A DNA stretch of 24,388 bases, from assembly GCA_946480605.1 (NCBI GenBank), contig CAMLKW010000040.1, forward strand, positions 1-24,388, given 5' to 3'. Source of the DNA: an uncultured Roseateles sp. Lineage in GTDB: Bacteria; Pseudomonadota; Gammaproteobacteria; Burkholderiales; Burkholderiaceae. The notes under the pieces are model-generated. The model was not told where the DNA came from. It searched no databases and saw only the letters and a list, made by a program, of their open reading frames with translations. A program made the translations under genes and the position numbers. Within the stretch, counting starts at the first letter, position 1, and each line of letters starts with the position of its first letter. Shown one piece after another: positions 1-7,091 of the stretch.

Positions 1-1562
1 TGCGCAACTCGCACCTGCTGTCCATCGCGCCCACCGGCACCATCAGCCTGGCCTTCGCCGACAACGCGTCAAACGGCATCGAGCCGGCCTTTTCCTGGAC
101 CTACACGCGCAAGAAGCGCCTGCCGCAGACCGAGGGCGGTGGCTTCAAGGAGTACGCGGTCGAGGATCATGCCTGGCGCCTGTATCGCCACCTGTTTGGT
201 GTCGATGCGCCGCTCAGCGAGGCCTTCGTCACCGCGCTGGAGCTGAGCGCGGCCGACCATGCGGCCATGGTGGCGGCCGTCGCGCCCTTCATCGACACCT
301 CCATCAGCAAGACGGTCAACGTGCCGGCCGACTACCCGTATGAGGACTTCCAGGACCTCTACGTGCAGGCCTGGCAGTCCAAGCTGAAGGGTCTGGCCAC
401 CTACCGGCCCAACAGCGTGCTGGGTTCGGTGCTCAGCGTGGCGCCGGAGGTCAAGCAGCCCGAGCCGCTGCGGGCCGATGACGGCGCCAACCAGCGCCTG
501 CGCGTGGAGCGGCTGCCCAACGCCGTCGTCGCGTCGCTGCGCTGGCCCAGCCGGCCCGACATGCCCGGCGGCAACCCGGCCTGGAGCTACCTGATCCAGC
601 ACCCGCACGGCGACTTCGCGCTGTTCATCGGCGAGCTGCCGCTGGAGGGCCCCGACGCCGGCCTGTTCGGCCGCAACCTGCCGTTCGAGGTCTGGGTCAA
701 CGGCGCCGAGCAGCCGCGCGGGCTGTCGGCGCTGGCCAAGACCTTGTCCATGGACCTGCGCGCCAACGACGCCGCGTGGCTGCGCCTCAAGCTCGACGCG
801 CTGGCCACCGTGGCCGAGGAGCGCGCCTTCGAGATGCCCATGCCGCCCGGCGGCGAGAAGCGGCTGTTCCCCGGCGTCGTCGCCGCGACGGCGGCCGCCA
901 TCCGCTGGCGCTGCGAGCAGCTCGGTGCGCTGGCCGAGGGCGGCGCCACGCCGGTGGTGGACGCGATGTTCAGCCGCAACGAGCCGCGCACCGGCACGTC
1001 CGGCACGCTGGCCTGGGCCGTGGACGTGGACAACCCGGCCACCAACGAGCAGTTCACGCTGACGCTGAAGGAAGTGGTGCTGCCCACGCCCGAGGGTGGC
1101 ACCGTGACGCGCCCCTGCGCGATGGGCTTCTCGGGCAACTACCCCAAGGCGCTGGACGGCCTGGCGCGGCTGCTGAGCCTGGACATGCGCGTGATGGACC
1201 CCGGCTGGATCGCGATGAAGCTGCGCAAGCTGCTCAATGTGGGCGAGCCGCTGGGCCACTTCATGGCGCCGGTGCCGACGTTGAACGGCGAGCGGCGCCA
1301 GCAGGTGTGGCCGTCCACCGTGGCCTATGTCGCGCGCCTCGTCATCCACCGCTACGCGATGCTGGGCATCCTCGACGAGGCCGGCCAGCCGCTGGTGGAC
1401 ATGGGCCTGCTGCAGACGCCGGCGCCCAAGCTCGCGACGGCCTCAGGCACGCTGCAGGTGCAGGCCGGCAAGCCCTGTCCGGAGTGCGGCAACGCGACCA
1501 TGATCCACAAGGATGGCTGCGACTTCTGCACGGCCTGCGGCTACGTCGGGCAGTGCGGCTGA
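1..1562 (+). CDS. nrdJ: Adenosylcobalamin-dependent (class II) ribonucleoside-diphosphate reductase, 3' part
   Basis: The gene starts before the window and its open frame begins at base 3. It reduces ribonucleotides to deoxyribonucleotides using a cobalamin-generated radical, independently of oxygen. The first visible residues contain the strongly conserved SIAPTGTISLAFADNASNGI stretch of the C-terminal half of the class II catalytic barrel, followed by EPAFSWTYTRKKR. Farther on is a segment with SKTVNVPADYPYEDF, typical of the end of the barrel. The last 30 or so residues hold a cysteine cluster (CPECGN, then CDFCTACGYVGQCG) like the C-terminal redox/zinc tail of these enzymes. About 519 residues are visible, so roughly the N-terminal half is missing, including the first redox cysteine and the effector region. 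The stop is followed one base later by the start of the NTF2-like gene, so the two may be co-transcribed. The family call is firm. The symbol nrdJ follows general usage for class II enzymes. Confidence 0.95.
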   Translation, partial: RNSHLLSIAPTGTISLAFADNASNGIEPAFSWTYTRKKRLPQTEGGGFKEYAVEDHAWRLYRHLFGVDAPLSEAFVTALELSAADHAAMVAAVAPFIDTSISKTVNVPADYPYEDFQDLYVQAWQSKLKGLATYRPNSVLGSVLSVAPEVKQPEPLRADDGANQRLRVERLPNAVVASLRWPSRPDMPGGNPAWSYLIQHPHGDFALFIGELPLEGPDAGLFGRNLPFEVWVNGAEQPRGLSALAKTLSMDLRANDAAWLRLKLDALATVAEERAFEMPMPPGGEKRLFPGVVAATAAAIRWRCEQLGALAEGGATPVVDAMFSRNEPRTGTSGTLAWAVDVDNPATNEQFTLTLKEVVLPTPEGGTVTRPCAMGFSGNYPKALDGLARLLSLDMRVMDPGWIAMKLRKLLNVGEPLGHFMAPVPTLNGERRQQVWPSTVAYVARLVIHRYAMLGILDEAGQPLVDMGLLQTPAPKLATASGTLQVQAGKPCPECGNATMIHKDGCDFCTACGYVGQCG

Positions 1563-1563
1563 C

Positions 1564-1920
1564 ATGTCGGCGCGATTCGCTCTCGTCCGCGCCTACCTCG
1601 CGGCCTATGCCGCCCGTGAGCTCGAAGCCGTCGAGCCCTTGCTGGCCGAAGCCGTCACGCTGCGCGACTGGAAGCTCCGCGTCGTCGGCAAGGCCGCGGC
1701 CCTGGCCGAGACGCGCAAGAACTTCGAGGCCGTGCAGCAGCTGCACATCGACATACTGACCCTGTGCGAACACCCGGGCGGCGTGGCGGCCGAGCTGCGC
1801 ATCGTCATCGACGGGCGTGACGAGATCCATGTCGTCGATGTGTTCGACATCGATGCCGACCATCGGATCAGCGCCATCCGCGCGTACATCGGCCGCGGTG
1901 ACGCCGACCCGGGCGGCTGA
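1564..1920 (+). CDS. NTF2-like / SnoaL-like small protein
   Basis: This encodes 118 residues starting MSARFALVRAYLAAYAAREL. I chose the ATG at 1564 because a longer in-frame start at 1513 would overlap the conserved C-terminal cysteine tail of the reductase gene. The pattern is an N-terminal helix with a YL.AY..REL core, a TLRDWKLRVVGKAAALAETRKNF segment, alternating beta strands (AELRIVIDGRDEIHVVDVFDID) and a final RISAIRAYIG strand. This fits the cone-shaped alpha+beta barrel of the NTF2-like superfamily, where many members are steroid-isomerase-like enzymes or ligand-binding proteins. No substrate can be predicted. It begins one base after the upstream stop with no clear ribosome-binding site, which suggests translational coupling. 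It ends 5 bases before the convergent ribbon-helix-helix gene. Confidence 0.8.
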   Translation: MSARFALVRAYLAAYAARELEAVEPLLAEAVTLRDWKLRVVGKAAALAETRKNFEAVQQLHIDILTLCEHPGGVAAELRIVIDGRDEIHVVDVFDIDADHRISAIRAYIGRGDADPGG

Positions 1921-1925
1921 CGCAC

Positions 1926-2114
1926 TCAGCGTGGCGTGGCGCCGTCCTCGCCACCACCGGGCGTGAACGCCACGCCGTGGGCCGCCAGATAGTCGCGGAT
2001 CAGCCGCCTCACCACTTGCGAGGGCGTCACGTCCTGCTGTGCGCACAAAGTCTCGAAGGCCTTCTTCTTGTCCGGGTCGATGAGGACGGTCAGGCGGGCG
2101 GTTTTCTGTTCCAT
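1926..2114 (-). CDS. Ribbon-helix-helix (CopG/Arc-like) DNA-binding protein
   Basis: This is a 62-residue protein. An N-terminal strand (TARLTVLIDPDKKKAFETLC) is followed by two helices (AQQDVTPSQVVRRLIRDYLAAHG), the ribbon-helix-helix layout of CopG/Arc-type repressors. Such proteins bind DNA as dimers with the strand in the major groove. The C-terminal 15 residues are a short Gly-rich tail. I chose the ATG at 2114 rather than the one at 2132 because AGGAG sits five bases upstream of it on the minus strand. No toxin-like partner lies next to it, so an antitoxin role is not supported. The AT-rich imperfect dyad at 2142-2160, just upstream, is a reasonable candidate for an autoregulatory operator. 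Confidence 0.78.
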   Translation of the reverse strand: MEQKTARLTVLIDPDKKKAFETLCAQQDVTPSQVVRRLIRDYLAAHGVAFTPGGGEDGATPR

Positions 2115-2141
2115 GCCGGCTCCTATGCTCATTGAATGATA

Positions 2142-2160
2142 ATTTCATGTGAATGGAAAT
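2142..2160. promoter_or_regulatory. AT-rich imperfect dyad upstream of the ribbon-helix-helix gene
   Basis: ATTTC at 2142-2146 is mirrored by GAAAT at 2156-2160, and the inner AT/AT pairs extend it with a one-base offset. Two direct GAATG copies lie at 2134 and 2151. The block is conspicuously AT-rich within GC-rich DNA and lies 28 bases upstream of the chosen start of the ribbon-helix-helix gene. A TATCAT hexamer, read on the minus strand just upstream of that gene, could be its -10 element. An operator or promoter role is inference. Confidence 0.35.
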
Positions 2161-2311
2161 CGCATCGGATTGTCTTGTGAGCCCCGGCTTCCTGCACCGT
2201 CTCGCCGGCGCGCTGACCCTCGGGCACTTCGGCTCTGCCGCCGCGATTCCCCTCGCACTGCTGCGGGTGCTGATGGCGTCGCCACCGTCGATCGCCGACC
2301 TGCCGCGCTGA
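2153..2311 (+). CDS. Possible 52-residue small protein
   Basis: This short frame (MEIASDCLVSPGFLHRLAG, ending SIADLPR) fills the gap between the ribbon-helix-helix gene and the spermidine-synthase-like gene and ends 23 bases before the latter. It has a moderately hydrophobic middle (AAAIPLALLRVLMA). I recognise no family, and no Shine-Dalgarno sequence is visible before the ATG, so it may be a chance frame. It is listed because the gap would otherwise be empty and the frame's amino-acid make-up is not the Arg/Pro/Ala-rich kind seen in shadow frames here. Confidence 0.25.
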   Translation: MEIASDCLVSPGFLHRLAGALTLGHFGSAAAIPLALLRVLMASPPSIADLPR

Positions 2312-2334
2312 ACCGACGTCCTCACCCCAACGCC

Positions 2335-3096
2335 ATGCCCGACACCGCAGACCACCGCCAGTTCGTCAAGCCCTTCGTCTACGAGACGCTGGATTCCAGG
2401 GCGCTGCATTTCTCGATCTGCGAGATCCAGAGCCGCATGCGGCTGCAGAACCCCGACGCGCTGGACCTGGCCTACACGCGCACCATGATGGCGTTCCTGC
2501 TGTTCGTGCCGAGGCCCGAGCAGTTGGCCATGATCGGCCTGGGCGGTGGCTCGCTGGCCAAGTTCTGCCACCGCCACCTGGGCGACACGCGCATCGAGGT
2601 CGTCGAGATCAACCCCCACGTCATCGCCCTGCGCGACCAGTTCCAGGTGCCGCCGGACGACGCGCGCCTGCAGATCCGCCGCGGCGACGGTGCCGACTTC
2701 GTGCGCCAGGGCCGCAGCCGGCTGGACGTGCTGCTGGTGGATGGCTTCGACCACGAAGGCCAGCCACCGGCGCTGTGCTCGCAGGCCTTCTACGACGACT
2801 GCCGCGACATCCTGCGCGGTGACGGCATCCTGGTCGCCAACCTGCACACCGAACACCCCGAGTTCGCACTGCATGCGGCCAGGATGGAGCGGGCCTTCGA
2901 CGGCGACGTGCTGCTCGTCGGCGACGGCGAATGCAGCAACACCATCGCGTTCGCCGGCCGGGGCGTGGGGCGGGGCGGGCCCCGGCCCGGCGTGCTGCGC
3001 CGGCCAGGCACGCTGGACGGCCGCGCCTGGGGCGAACTCATGCCTGCGTTCGCGCGGGTCGCGGGTGCCCTGCAGCGGCATCGCGTGGGCGAATGA
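2335..3096 (+). CDS. Spermidine-synthase-like (SAM-fold) transferase
   Basis: This encodes 253 residues with a Rossmann-type core of the spermidine synthase/methyltransferase superfamily. It shows MIGLGGGSLAKFCHRHL (nucleoside-binding glycine loop), RIEVVEINPHVIALRDQF (acidic residue ending strand 2), LQIRRGDGADFV and LDVLLVDGFDHEG (strand 4), then YDDCRDILRGDGILVANL. Classical SpeE enzymes have a D-S-S-D-P type putrescine-binding loop after strand 4. Here it is DGFDHEGQPP, so true aminopropyl transfer is doubtful and a methyltransferase-like or unknown role is possible. I chose the ATG at 2335 because the conserved part starts soon after it. An in-frame start at 2149 adds 62 Arg/Pro-rich residues without family resemblance. 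No obvious ribosome-binding site precedes it. The C-terminus (PGVLRRPGTLDGRAWGELMPAF) is outside the fold. Confidence 0.8.
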   Translation: MPDTADHRQFVKPFVYETLDSRALHFSICEIQSRMRLQNPDALDLAYTRTMMAFLLFVPRPEQLAMIGLGGGSLAKFCHRHLGDTRIEVVEINPHVIALRDQFQVPPDDARLQIRRGDGADFVRQGRSRLDVLLVDGFDHEGQPPALCSQAFYDDCRDILRGDGILVANLHTEHPEFALHAARMERAFDGDVLLVGDGECSNTIAFAGRGVGRGGPRPGVLRRPGTLDGRAWGELMPAFARVAGALQRHRVGE

Positions 3097-3141
3097 GTGT
3101 CGGCCCCGTGACGGCCTGAACGAGCGGTACGCGCCGCGGCG

Positions 3142-4089
3142 TCAGCCCAGCCCCCAGCCGAAGGGGTCGGCCGGGTCGATGATGAGTGTGGCCTCCGCGC
3201 TGATGAAGGCGCGTCCGCGGACGGTGGGCACGATGTTCGCCGCATCGCCCGTTGCGGCACGCTCGTACCAGGCCTCGAACACGCTGCCGATGACGCTGGC
3301 CTGGCGCCACAGCTGGCCCGGAGCCAGCTGGCCCGAGGCGGCCAGGCAGGCCAGCTTGGCGCTGGTGCCGGTGCCGCAGGGCGAGCGGTCGTACTGGCGG
3401 CCGGGGCACAGCACGAAGCTGCGGGAGTCGGCGATGGCGCCGTCCGTGGGCGCGAACAGCTCGATGTGGTCGATGGCGGCGCCGCCCGCGCCGCGATGGC
3501 CCTGCGCGTGCAGCGCCTCGCCCAGCATGGCGGCGTAGTCGGTCAGCGCGGCCACGCGCGTGGGGTCCACGACCTGGCCGTGGTCGCTGCACAGGAAGAA
3601 CCAGTTGCCGCCCCAGGCGATGTCGCCGCTGACGGTCTGGCCCGTCGGCAGCCGCACCGGCACCCCGGCGGCCAGCCGGTAGGACGGCACGTTGCGCACG
3701 CCGACCCGGCCGTCCTCGTGCAGCGTCGCCAGCACATCGCCCACCGGCGTCTCGATGACGTGCTCGCCCGACCGGATGCGGCCCAGGTGGGCCAGCGTCG
3801 CGATCAGGCCGATGCTGCCGTGGCCGCACATGCCGAGATACCCGGCGTTGTTGAAGAAGATCACGCCGGCCGTGTGGGCCGGATCGACCGGTTCGCACAG
3901 CAGCGCGCCCACCAGCACCTCGCTGCCGCGCGGCTCCAGCAGCGTGGCGCGGCGGAAGCGGTCATGCTCCAGCGCCAGCAGCTCGCGGCGCTGGGCCATG
4001 GCGCCGCGGCCCAGCTCGGGGAAGCCCTGGATGACCACGCGCGTGGGCTCGCCGCCGGTGTGCGAGTCCACCACGTGGATGCGCTTCAT
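3142..4089 (-). CDS. lhpA: 4-hydroxyproline 2-epimerase (proline racemase family)
   Basis: This 315-residue protein starts [19 protein letters not shown], the typical N-terminus of the proline racemase family. Both catalytic cysteines are present: Cys88 in [12 protein letters not shown] and Cys238 in [13 protein letters not shown]. Members with two cysteines are racemases or epimerases, whereas dehydratases have Thr or Ser at the first position. In 4-hydroxyproline 2-epimerases the enzyme interconverts trans-4-hydroxy-L-proline and cis-4-hydroxy-D-proline, the first step of hydroxyproline catabolism. The start at 4089 is preferred over an upstream in-frame ATG (4158) that would add 23 Pro/Arg-rich residues overlapping the neighbouring gene's end. 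The usual partners (D-hydroxyproline oxidase, deaminase, semialdehyde dehydrogenase, transporter) are absent on both sides. It follows the MCP gene on the same strand, and its start lies 16 bases before the MCP stop codon's outer edge. Proline racemase is the main alternative. Confidence 0.88.
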   Translation of the reverse strand: MKRIHVVDSHTGGEPTRVVIQGFPELGRGAMAQRRELLALEHDRFRRATLLEPRGSEVLVGALLCEPVDPAHTAGVIFFNNAGYLGMCGHGSIGLIATLAHLGRIRSGEHVIETPVGDVLATLHEDGRVGVRNVPSYRLAAGVPVRLPTGQTVSGDIAWGGNWFFLCSDHGQVVDPTRVAALTDYAAMLGEALHAQGHRGAGGAAIDHIELFAPTDGAIADSRSFVLCPGRQYDRSPCGTGTSAKLACLAASGQLAPGQLWRQASVIGSVFEAWYERAATGDAANIVPTVRGRAFISAEATLIIDPADPFGWGLG

Positions 4090-4105
4090 CGCCGCTGCCG
4101 GGGGC

Positions 4106-5830
4106 TCAGAACGAGGTCCAGTCGTCGTCGGCCACCGCTGCGGCAGCCGGGGCTGCAAGCGGCGCGGCCGGTGCGGCCGGCGGCCTGCTCACCTGACGCG
4201 GCTTGGCCGGCGCGGCGGCCTTGGGCGCGGGCGCCGGCCTGGGCCTGGCGGCAGCCCTGGCCGCGGGCTTGGGCGCCGCGGCGGCGTCCAGCTTGAAGGC
4301 GGCCACCGTCTCGGCCAGTTGCGCGGCCTGGTGGCGCAGGCTCTCGGCCGCGGCGGCGCTTTCCTCCACCAGCGCGGCGTTCTGCTGCGTGACCTGGTCC
4401 AGCTGGCTGACCGCCTCGCCGATCTGGCCTATGCCCTTGCTCTGCTCGCCGCTGGCGGCGCTGATCTCGCTGATGAGGTCGGCCACGCGCCGGACCTGGC
4501 CCACCACGTCGTCCATGGTGCGACCGGCCTCGCCCACCAGCGTGTTGCCGGCCTCCACGCGCTCCACGCTGGCGCCGATCAGCGTCTTGATCTCGCGCGC
4601 CGCCTCGGCCGAGCGCTGGGCCAGCAGCCGCACCTCGCCCGCCACCACCGCGAAGCCGCGGCCCTGTTCGCCGGCGCGGGCGGCTTCCACGGCCGCGTTC
4701 AACGCCAGGATGTTGGTCTGGAAGGCGATGCCGTCGATGGTGCCGATGATGTCGCTGATCTTGCGCGAGCTGGTGGTGATCTGCTCCATGGTGTCCACCA
4801 TCTGGCCCATCACCTGGCCGCCGCTCTCGGCCACGCGTGCGGCGCTGGTGGCCAGCTGGGCGGCCTGGCGGGCGGTGTCGGTGTTGTGGTTGACCGTGGC
4901 GCTCAGCTCCTCCATGGACGCGGCCGTCTCCTGCAGGCTGCTGGCCTGCTGCTCGGTGCGCTGGCTCAGGTCCGCATTGCCCTGCGCGATCTGGCCGCTG
5001 GCGGTGGCCACGCTGTCGGCATTGCCGCGCACGGTGCCGACGATGCCCACCAGCGCGTCGTTCATGCGCTGCAGCGCGCCCAGCAGCTGACCGGCCTCGT
5101 CGCGGCGGCTGGTGTCCAGGCGCAGCCGCAGGTCGCCAGCGGCCACGGTCTCGGCGGCCGTGACGGCCTGGCGTATCGGGCTGACGACCGAGCGCGTGAT
5201 CAGCAAGGCCATGCCCGCGCCTATGGCCAGCGCCGCGACGGCGGCCACCACCACCGCGATGGCGGCGAAGTCCACCGTGGCGTCGGTCGACTTGGCGGCG
5301 CCGTTCATCAGCTCGCGCTGGAAGTCGACCAGCGTCTCCAGCGCGTGGAAGTACTTGACCTGAAGCTCGTGCGTCTCGCCCAACAGCAGGTCGCGCGCCG
5401 CATCGCTCTCGCCCTTGTTGGCGAGTTCGATGACCTTGCGCACCGAGGCGACGAACTTGGCGCGCTCCTGCACCACGCCGGCCACCAGCCGGCGGCCCTT
5501 GTCGGACGTGATGCTGGCATCCAGCTTGTCGAACAGCTCGGCATTCAGCTTGGCCACGCGGTCCACCTCGGCCAGCTGCTTGCGCTTGCCGTCGGCGTCG
5601 GTCACCAGCAGCACGTTGCGGGCGGACTGGGCCGTGATGTTGACGTTGTCCTTGATCAGTTCCAGCTGCTGGACCTTGACCATGCGGTCCTCGACCATCA
5701 GCGTCAGCTCGTCGTTGATGCGCAACAGCGCGGTGCGGGCGTACAGCGCGAGCAGCAGGCTGAACGCGATGGAGATCGCGAAGGCCAGGCCCAGCCTTTG
5801 CCCGATGCGCAGGTGGTTGAGCAGATTCAT
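4106..5830 (-). CDS. Methyl-accepting chemotaxis protein with 4-helix-bundle-type sensor and CheR-docking tail
   Basis: This 574-residue receptor has a first membrane helix at about 11-33, a mostly helical periplasmic sensor at about 34-185 (consistent with a four-helix-bundle MCP domain), and a second membrane helix at about 186-212. A HAMP domain follows (about 213-265), then the cytoplasmic signalling hairpin, whose highly conserved tip [20 protein letters not shown] lies at about 365-384. After the signalling domain comes a flexible Ala/Pro/Lys linker (about 515-565) ending in DDWTSF. The last five residues fit the xWxxF pentapeptide that recruits CheR/CheB in high-abundance receptors. 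I chose the ATG at 5830 because GGGAG sits about ten bases upstream on the minus strand and the protein then begins with a short cytoplasmic segment before the helix. The ligand is unknown. No chemotaxis cluster genes are adjacent. Confidence 0.95.
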   Translation of the reverse strand: MNLLNHLRIGQRLGLAFAISIAFSLLLALYARTALLRINDELTLMVEDRMVKVQQLELIKDNVNITAQSARNVLLVTDADGKRKQLAEVDRVAKLNAELFDKLDASITSDKGRRLVAGVVQERAKFVASVRKVIELANKGESDAARDLLLGETHELQVKYFHALETLVDFQRELMNGAAKSTDATVDFAAIAVVVAAVAALAIGAGMALLITRSVVSPIRQAVTAAETVAAGDLRLRLDTSRRDEAGQLLGALQRMNDALVGIVGTVRGNADSVATASGQIAQGNADLSQRTEQQASSLQETAASMEELSATVNHNTDTARQAAQLATSAARVAESGGQVMGQMVDTMEQITTSSRKISDIIGTIDGIAFQTNILALNAAVEAARAGEQGRGFAVVAGEVRLLAQRSAEAAREIKTLIGASVERVEAGNTLVGEAGRTMDDVVGQVRRVADLISEISAASGEQSKGIGQIGEAVSQLDQVTQQNAALVEESAAAAESLRHQAAQLAETVAAFKLDAAAAPKPAARAAARPRPAPAPKAAAPAKPRQVSRPPAAPAAPLAAPAAAAVADDDWTSF

Positions 5831-5986
5831 GTGGACTTCTCCCTGGAGTTGGCGCGGCGCCGGCTCGTGGCCGCGCGGTATGGCTATGCTGACCGCGTGT
5901 GCGGCTGCGCGCAGTCTCTTCCGTTTCGGGGACGGGGCGCAACCTGCGTTGTGCACAAATGCCGCATGCAGCGGCGGGAGGCGGGC

Positions 5987-6562
5987 ATGAGCGAGGACAA
6001 AACCCTGGGCGACAAGCTGCTGACCCTGGTGGCGCAGCCACCGCAGGCGCAGTTCACGCGCAGCCTGCGGCCGGCCGATGCGGCGGCGCGCGCCATCGAC
6101 AGCGCCGCCACCCGGGCCGCGCTGGCCGCCGGCACGCTGGCGCTGCCGCCGGGGCCGCTGGGCTGGGCCACCATCGCGCCGGAGATGCTGACCGTCTGGC
6201 ACATCCAGCGCCAGCTGGTGGCCGACATCGCGGCGCTGTACGGTCGCAGCGCCGAGCTGGGCCCGGCGCAGATGATGTGGTGCCTGTTCCGCCACACGGC
6301 CGTGCAGGCGCTGCGCGACCTGGGCGTGCGCGTGGGCGAGCGCGTCGTCGTGCGCCCCGCGGCCCAGCTGCTGCTGCAGCGCGTGGCGGCGGCGGTGGGG
6401 GTGCACGTCGGCAAGCAGGCGGCCAACCGGGCGCTGTCGCGCTGGTTGCCGGTGGTGGGCGCGGCCGGCGTGGGTGCCTATGCCTGGTGGGACACCCGCC
6501 AGGTCGGCCGGGCCGCGCTGCAGCTGTTCGAGCGCGAACTCGTCATCGACAACCCTGTGTAA
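5987..6562 (+). CDS. EcsC-family-like protein
   Basis: This 191-residue protein starts MSEDKTLGDKLLTLVAQ. The ATG at 5987 has GGGAGG five bases upstream. An in-frame ATG at 5966 is possible but less well placed. The middle region (LPPGPLGWATIAPEMLTVWHIQRQLVADIAALYGR) is a hydrophobic helical stretch resembling EcsC-family proteins. The C-terminal WLPVVGAAGVGAYAWWDTRQVGRAA is like the Gly-rich closing helix of that family. EcsC proteins are membrane-associated and poorly understood, so no biochemical role is proposed. It is transcribed divergently from the chemotaxis receptor (156-base gap) and followed 34 bases later by the exonuclease gene. The family call rests on pattern memory and should be treated as tentative. 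DUF697-type proteins look similar. Confidence 0.55.
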   Translation: MSEDKTLGDKLLTLVAQPPQAQFTRSLRPADAAARAIDSAATRAALAAGTLALPPGPLGWATIAPEMLTVWHIQRQLVADIAALYGRSAELGPAQMMWCLFRHTAVQALRDLGVRVGERVVVRPAAQLLLQRVAAAVGVHVGKQAANRALSRWLPVVGAAGVGAYAWWDTRQVGRAALQLFERELVIDNPV

Positions 6563-6605
6563 CAGCATGCATACGGCCTGACACACTCGGGGCCGTATGC
6601 AGCTG
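6563..6605 (+). promoter_or_regulatory. Inverted repeat enclosing the start codon of the exonuclease gene
   Basis: TGCATACGGCC (6568-6578) is the perfect reverse complement of GGCCGTATGCA (6591-6601), with a 12-base loop between. The outer CAGC (6563-6566) pairs with GCTG (6602-6605) if A6567 bulges out, giving about 15 pairs. The structure starts right after the TAA of the EcsC-like gene and contains the ATG of the next gene at 6597. There is no uridine run, so it is not a typical intrinsic terminator. It could mask the start codon in mRNA or be a protein-binding dyad. Confidence 0.6.
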
Positions 6606-7091
6606 CCCACCATCCTCGACATCGAAGCCTCCGGGTTCGGCCGCGGCAGCTACCCCATCGAGATCGGCTTCGCAGGCGTCGATGGGGGGCTGTTCTGCGG
6701 CCTCATCCGGCCCGAGCCCGACTGGCAGCACTGGGACATCGCCGCCGAAGGCCTGCACGGCATCAGCCGTGAGCTGCTGCAGCGCCACGGCCGCACGGCC
6801 GCGTGGATGGCCAGCGAGCTGAACACGCGGCTGGCCGGCCAGGTCGTCTACTGCGACGGCTGGGCCATGGACTACCCCTGGCTGGCGCGGCTGTTCGACG
6901 CCGCCGGCCAGCGCCCGCGCTTCCGGCTGGACGACCTGCGCCGCCTGCTCAGCGAGGACGAGGCGCTGCGCTGGCGCAGCGTGACCGAGGGCGTGCGCGA
7001 GCGCCAGCAGCTGACCCGCCACCGCGCCAGCAGCGATGCGCGCGTGCTGCAGCTGGCGCTTCAGGAGGTGAAGCGCGTCACAGCCTGCTAG
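6597..7091 (+). CDS. DEDDh-type 3'-5' exonuclease-like protein
   Basis: This is a 164-residue single-domain protein of the RNase H-fold DnaQ-like superfamily. The four metal-binding acids and the general base of the DEDDh type are visible: Asp8 and Glu10 in LDIEASGFG, Asp92 in DGWAMDYPWL, and His142 with Asp147 in RHRASSDARVLQLAL. It opens PTILDIEASGFGRGSYPIEIGFA, so motif I sits at the very N-terminus and the ATG at 6597 must be close to correct. It is a stand-alone nuclease with no polymerase or helicase domain. Whether it acts on DNA or RNA cannot be told. The start codon lies inside a strong inverted repeat and only a weak GGGG precedes it. Its TAG overlaps the TAG of the convergent diguanylate cyclase gene within the palindrome CTAG. 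Confidence 0.82.
   Translation: MQLPTILDIEASGFGRGSYPIEIGFAGVDGGLFCGLIRPEPDWQHWDIAAEGLHGISRELLQRHGRTAAWMASELNTRLAGQVVYCDGWAMDYPWLARLFDAAGQRPRFRLDDLRRLLSEDEALRWRSVTEGVRERQQLTRHRASSDARVLQLALQEVKRVTAC

Noticed and set aside
1926..2114. Toxin-antitoxin module based on the ribbon-helix-helix protein
   Set aside because: No toxin-like gene (RelE/ParE, PIN, MazF type) is next to it on the same strand.
3097..3141. Bidirectional terminator between the convergent spermidine-synthase-like and epimerase genes
   Set aside because: Only short GC palindromes such as CGCCGCGGCG are present, with no stable stem followed by a T run on either strand.
5831..5986. Flagellar sigma-28 promoter for the chemotaxis receptor
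   Set aside because: No TAAA/GCCGATAA-like pair at proper spacing could be found in the 156-base divergent region. Only weak TATG-containing hexamers are present.
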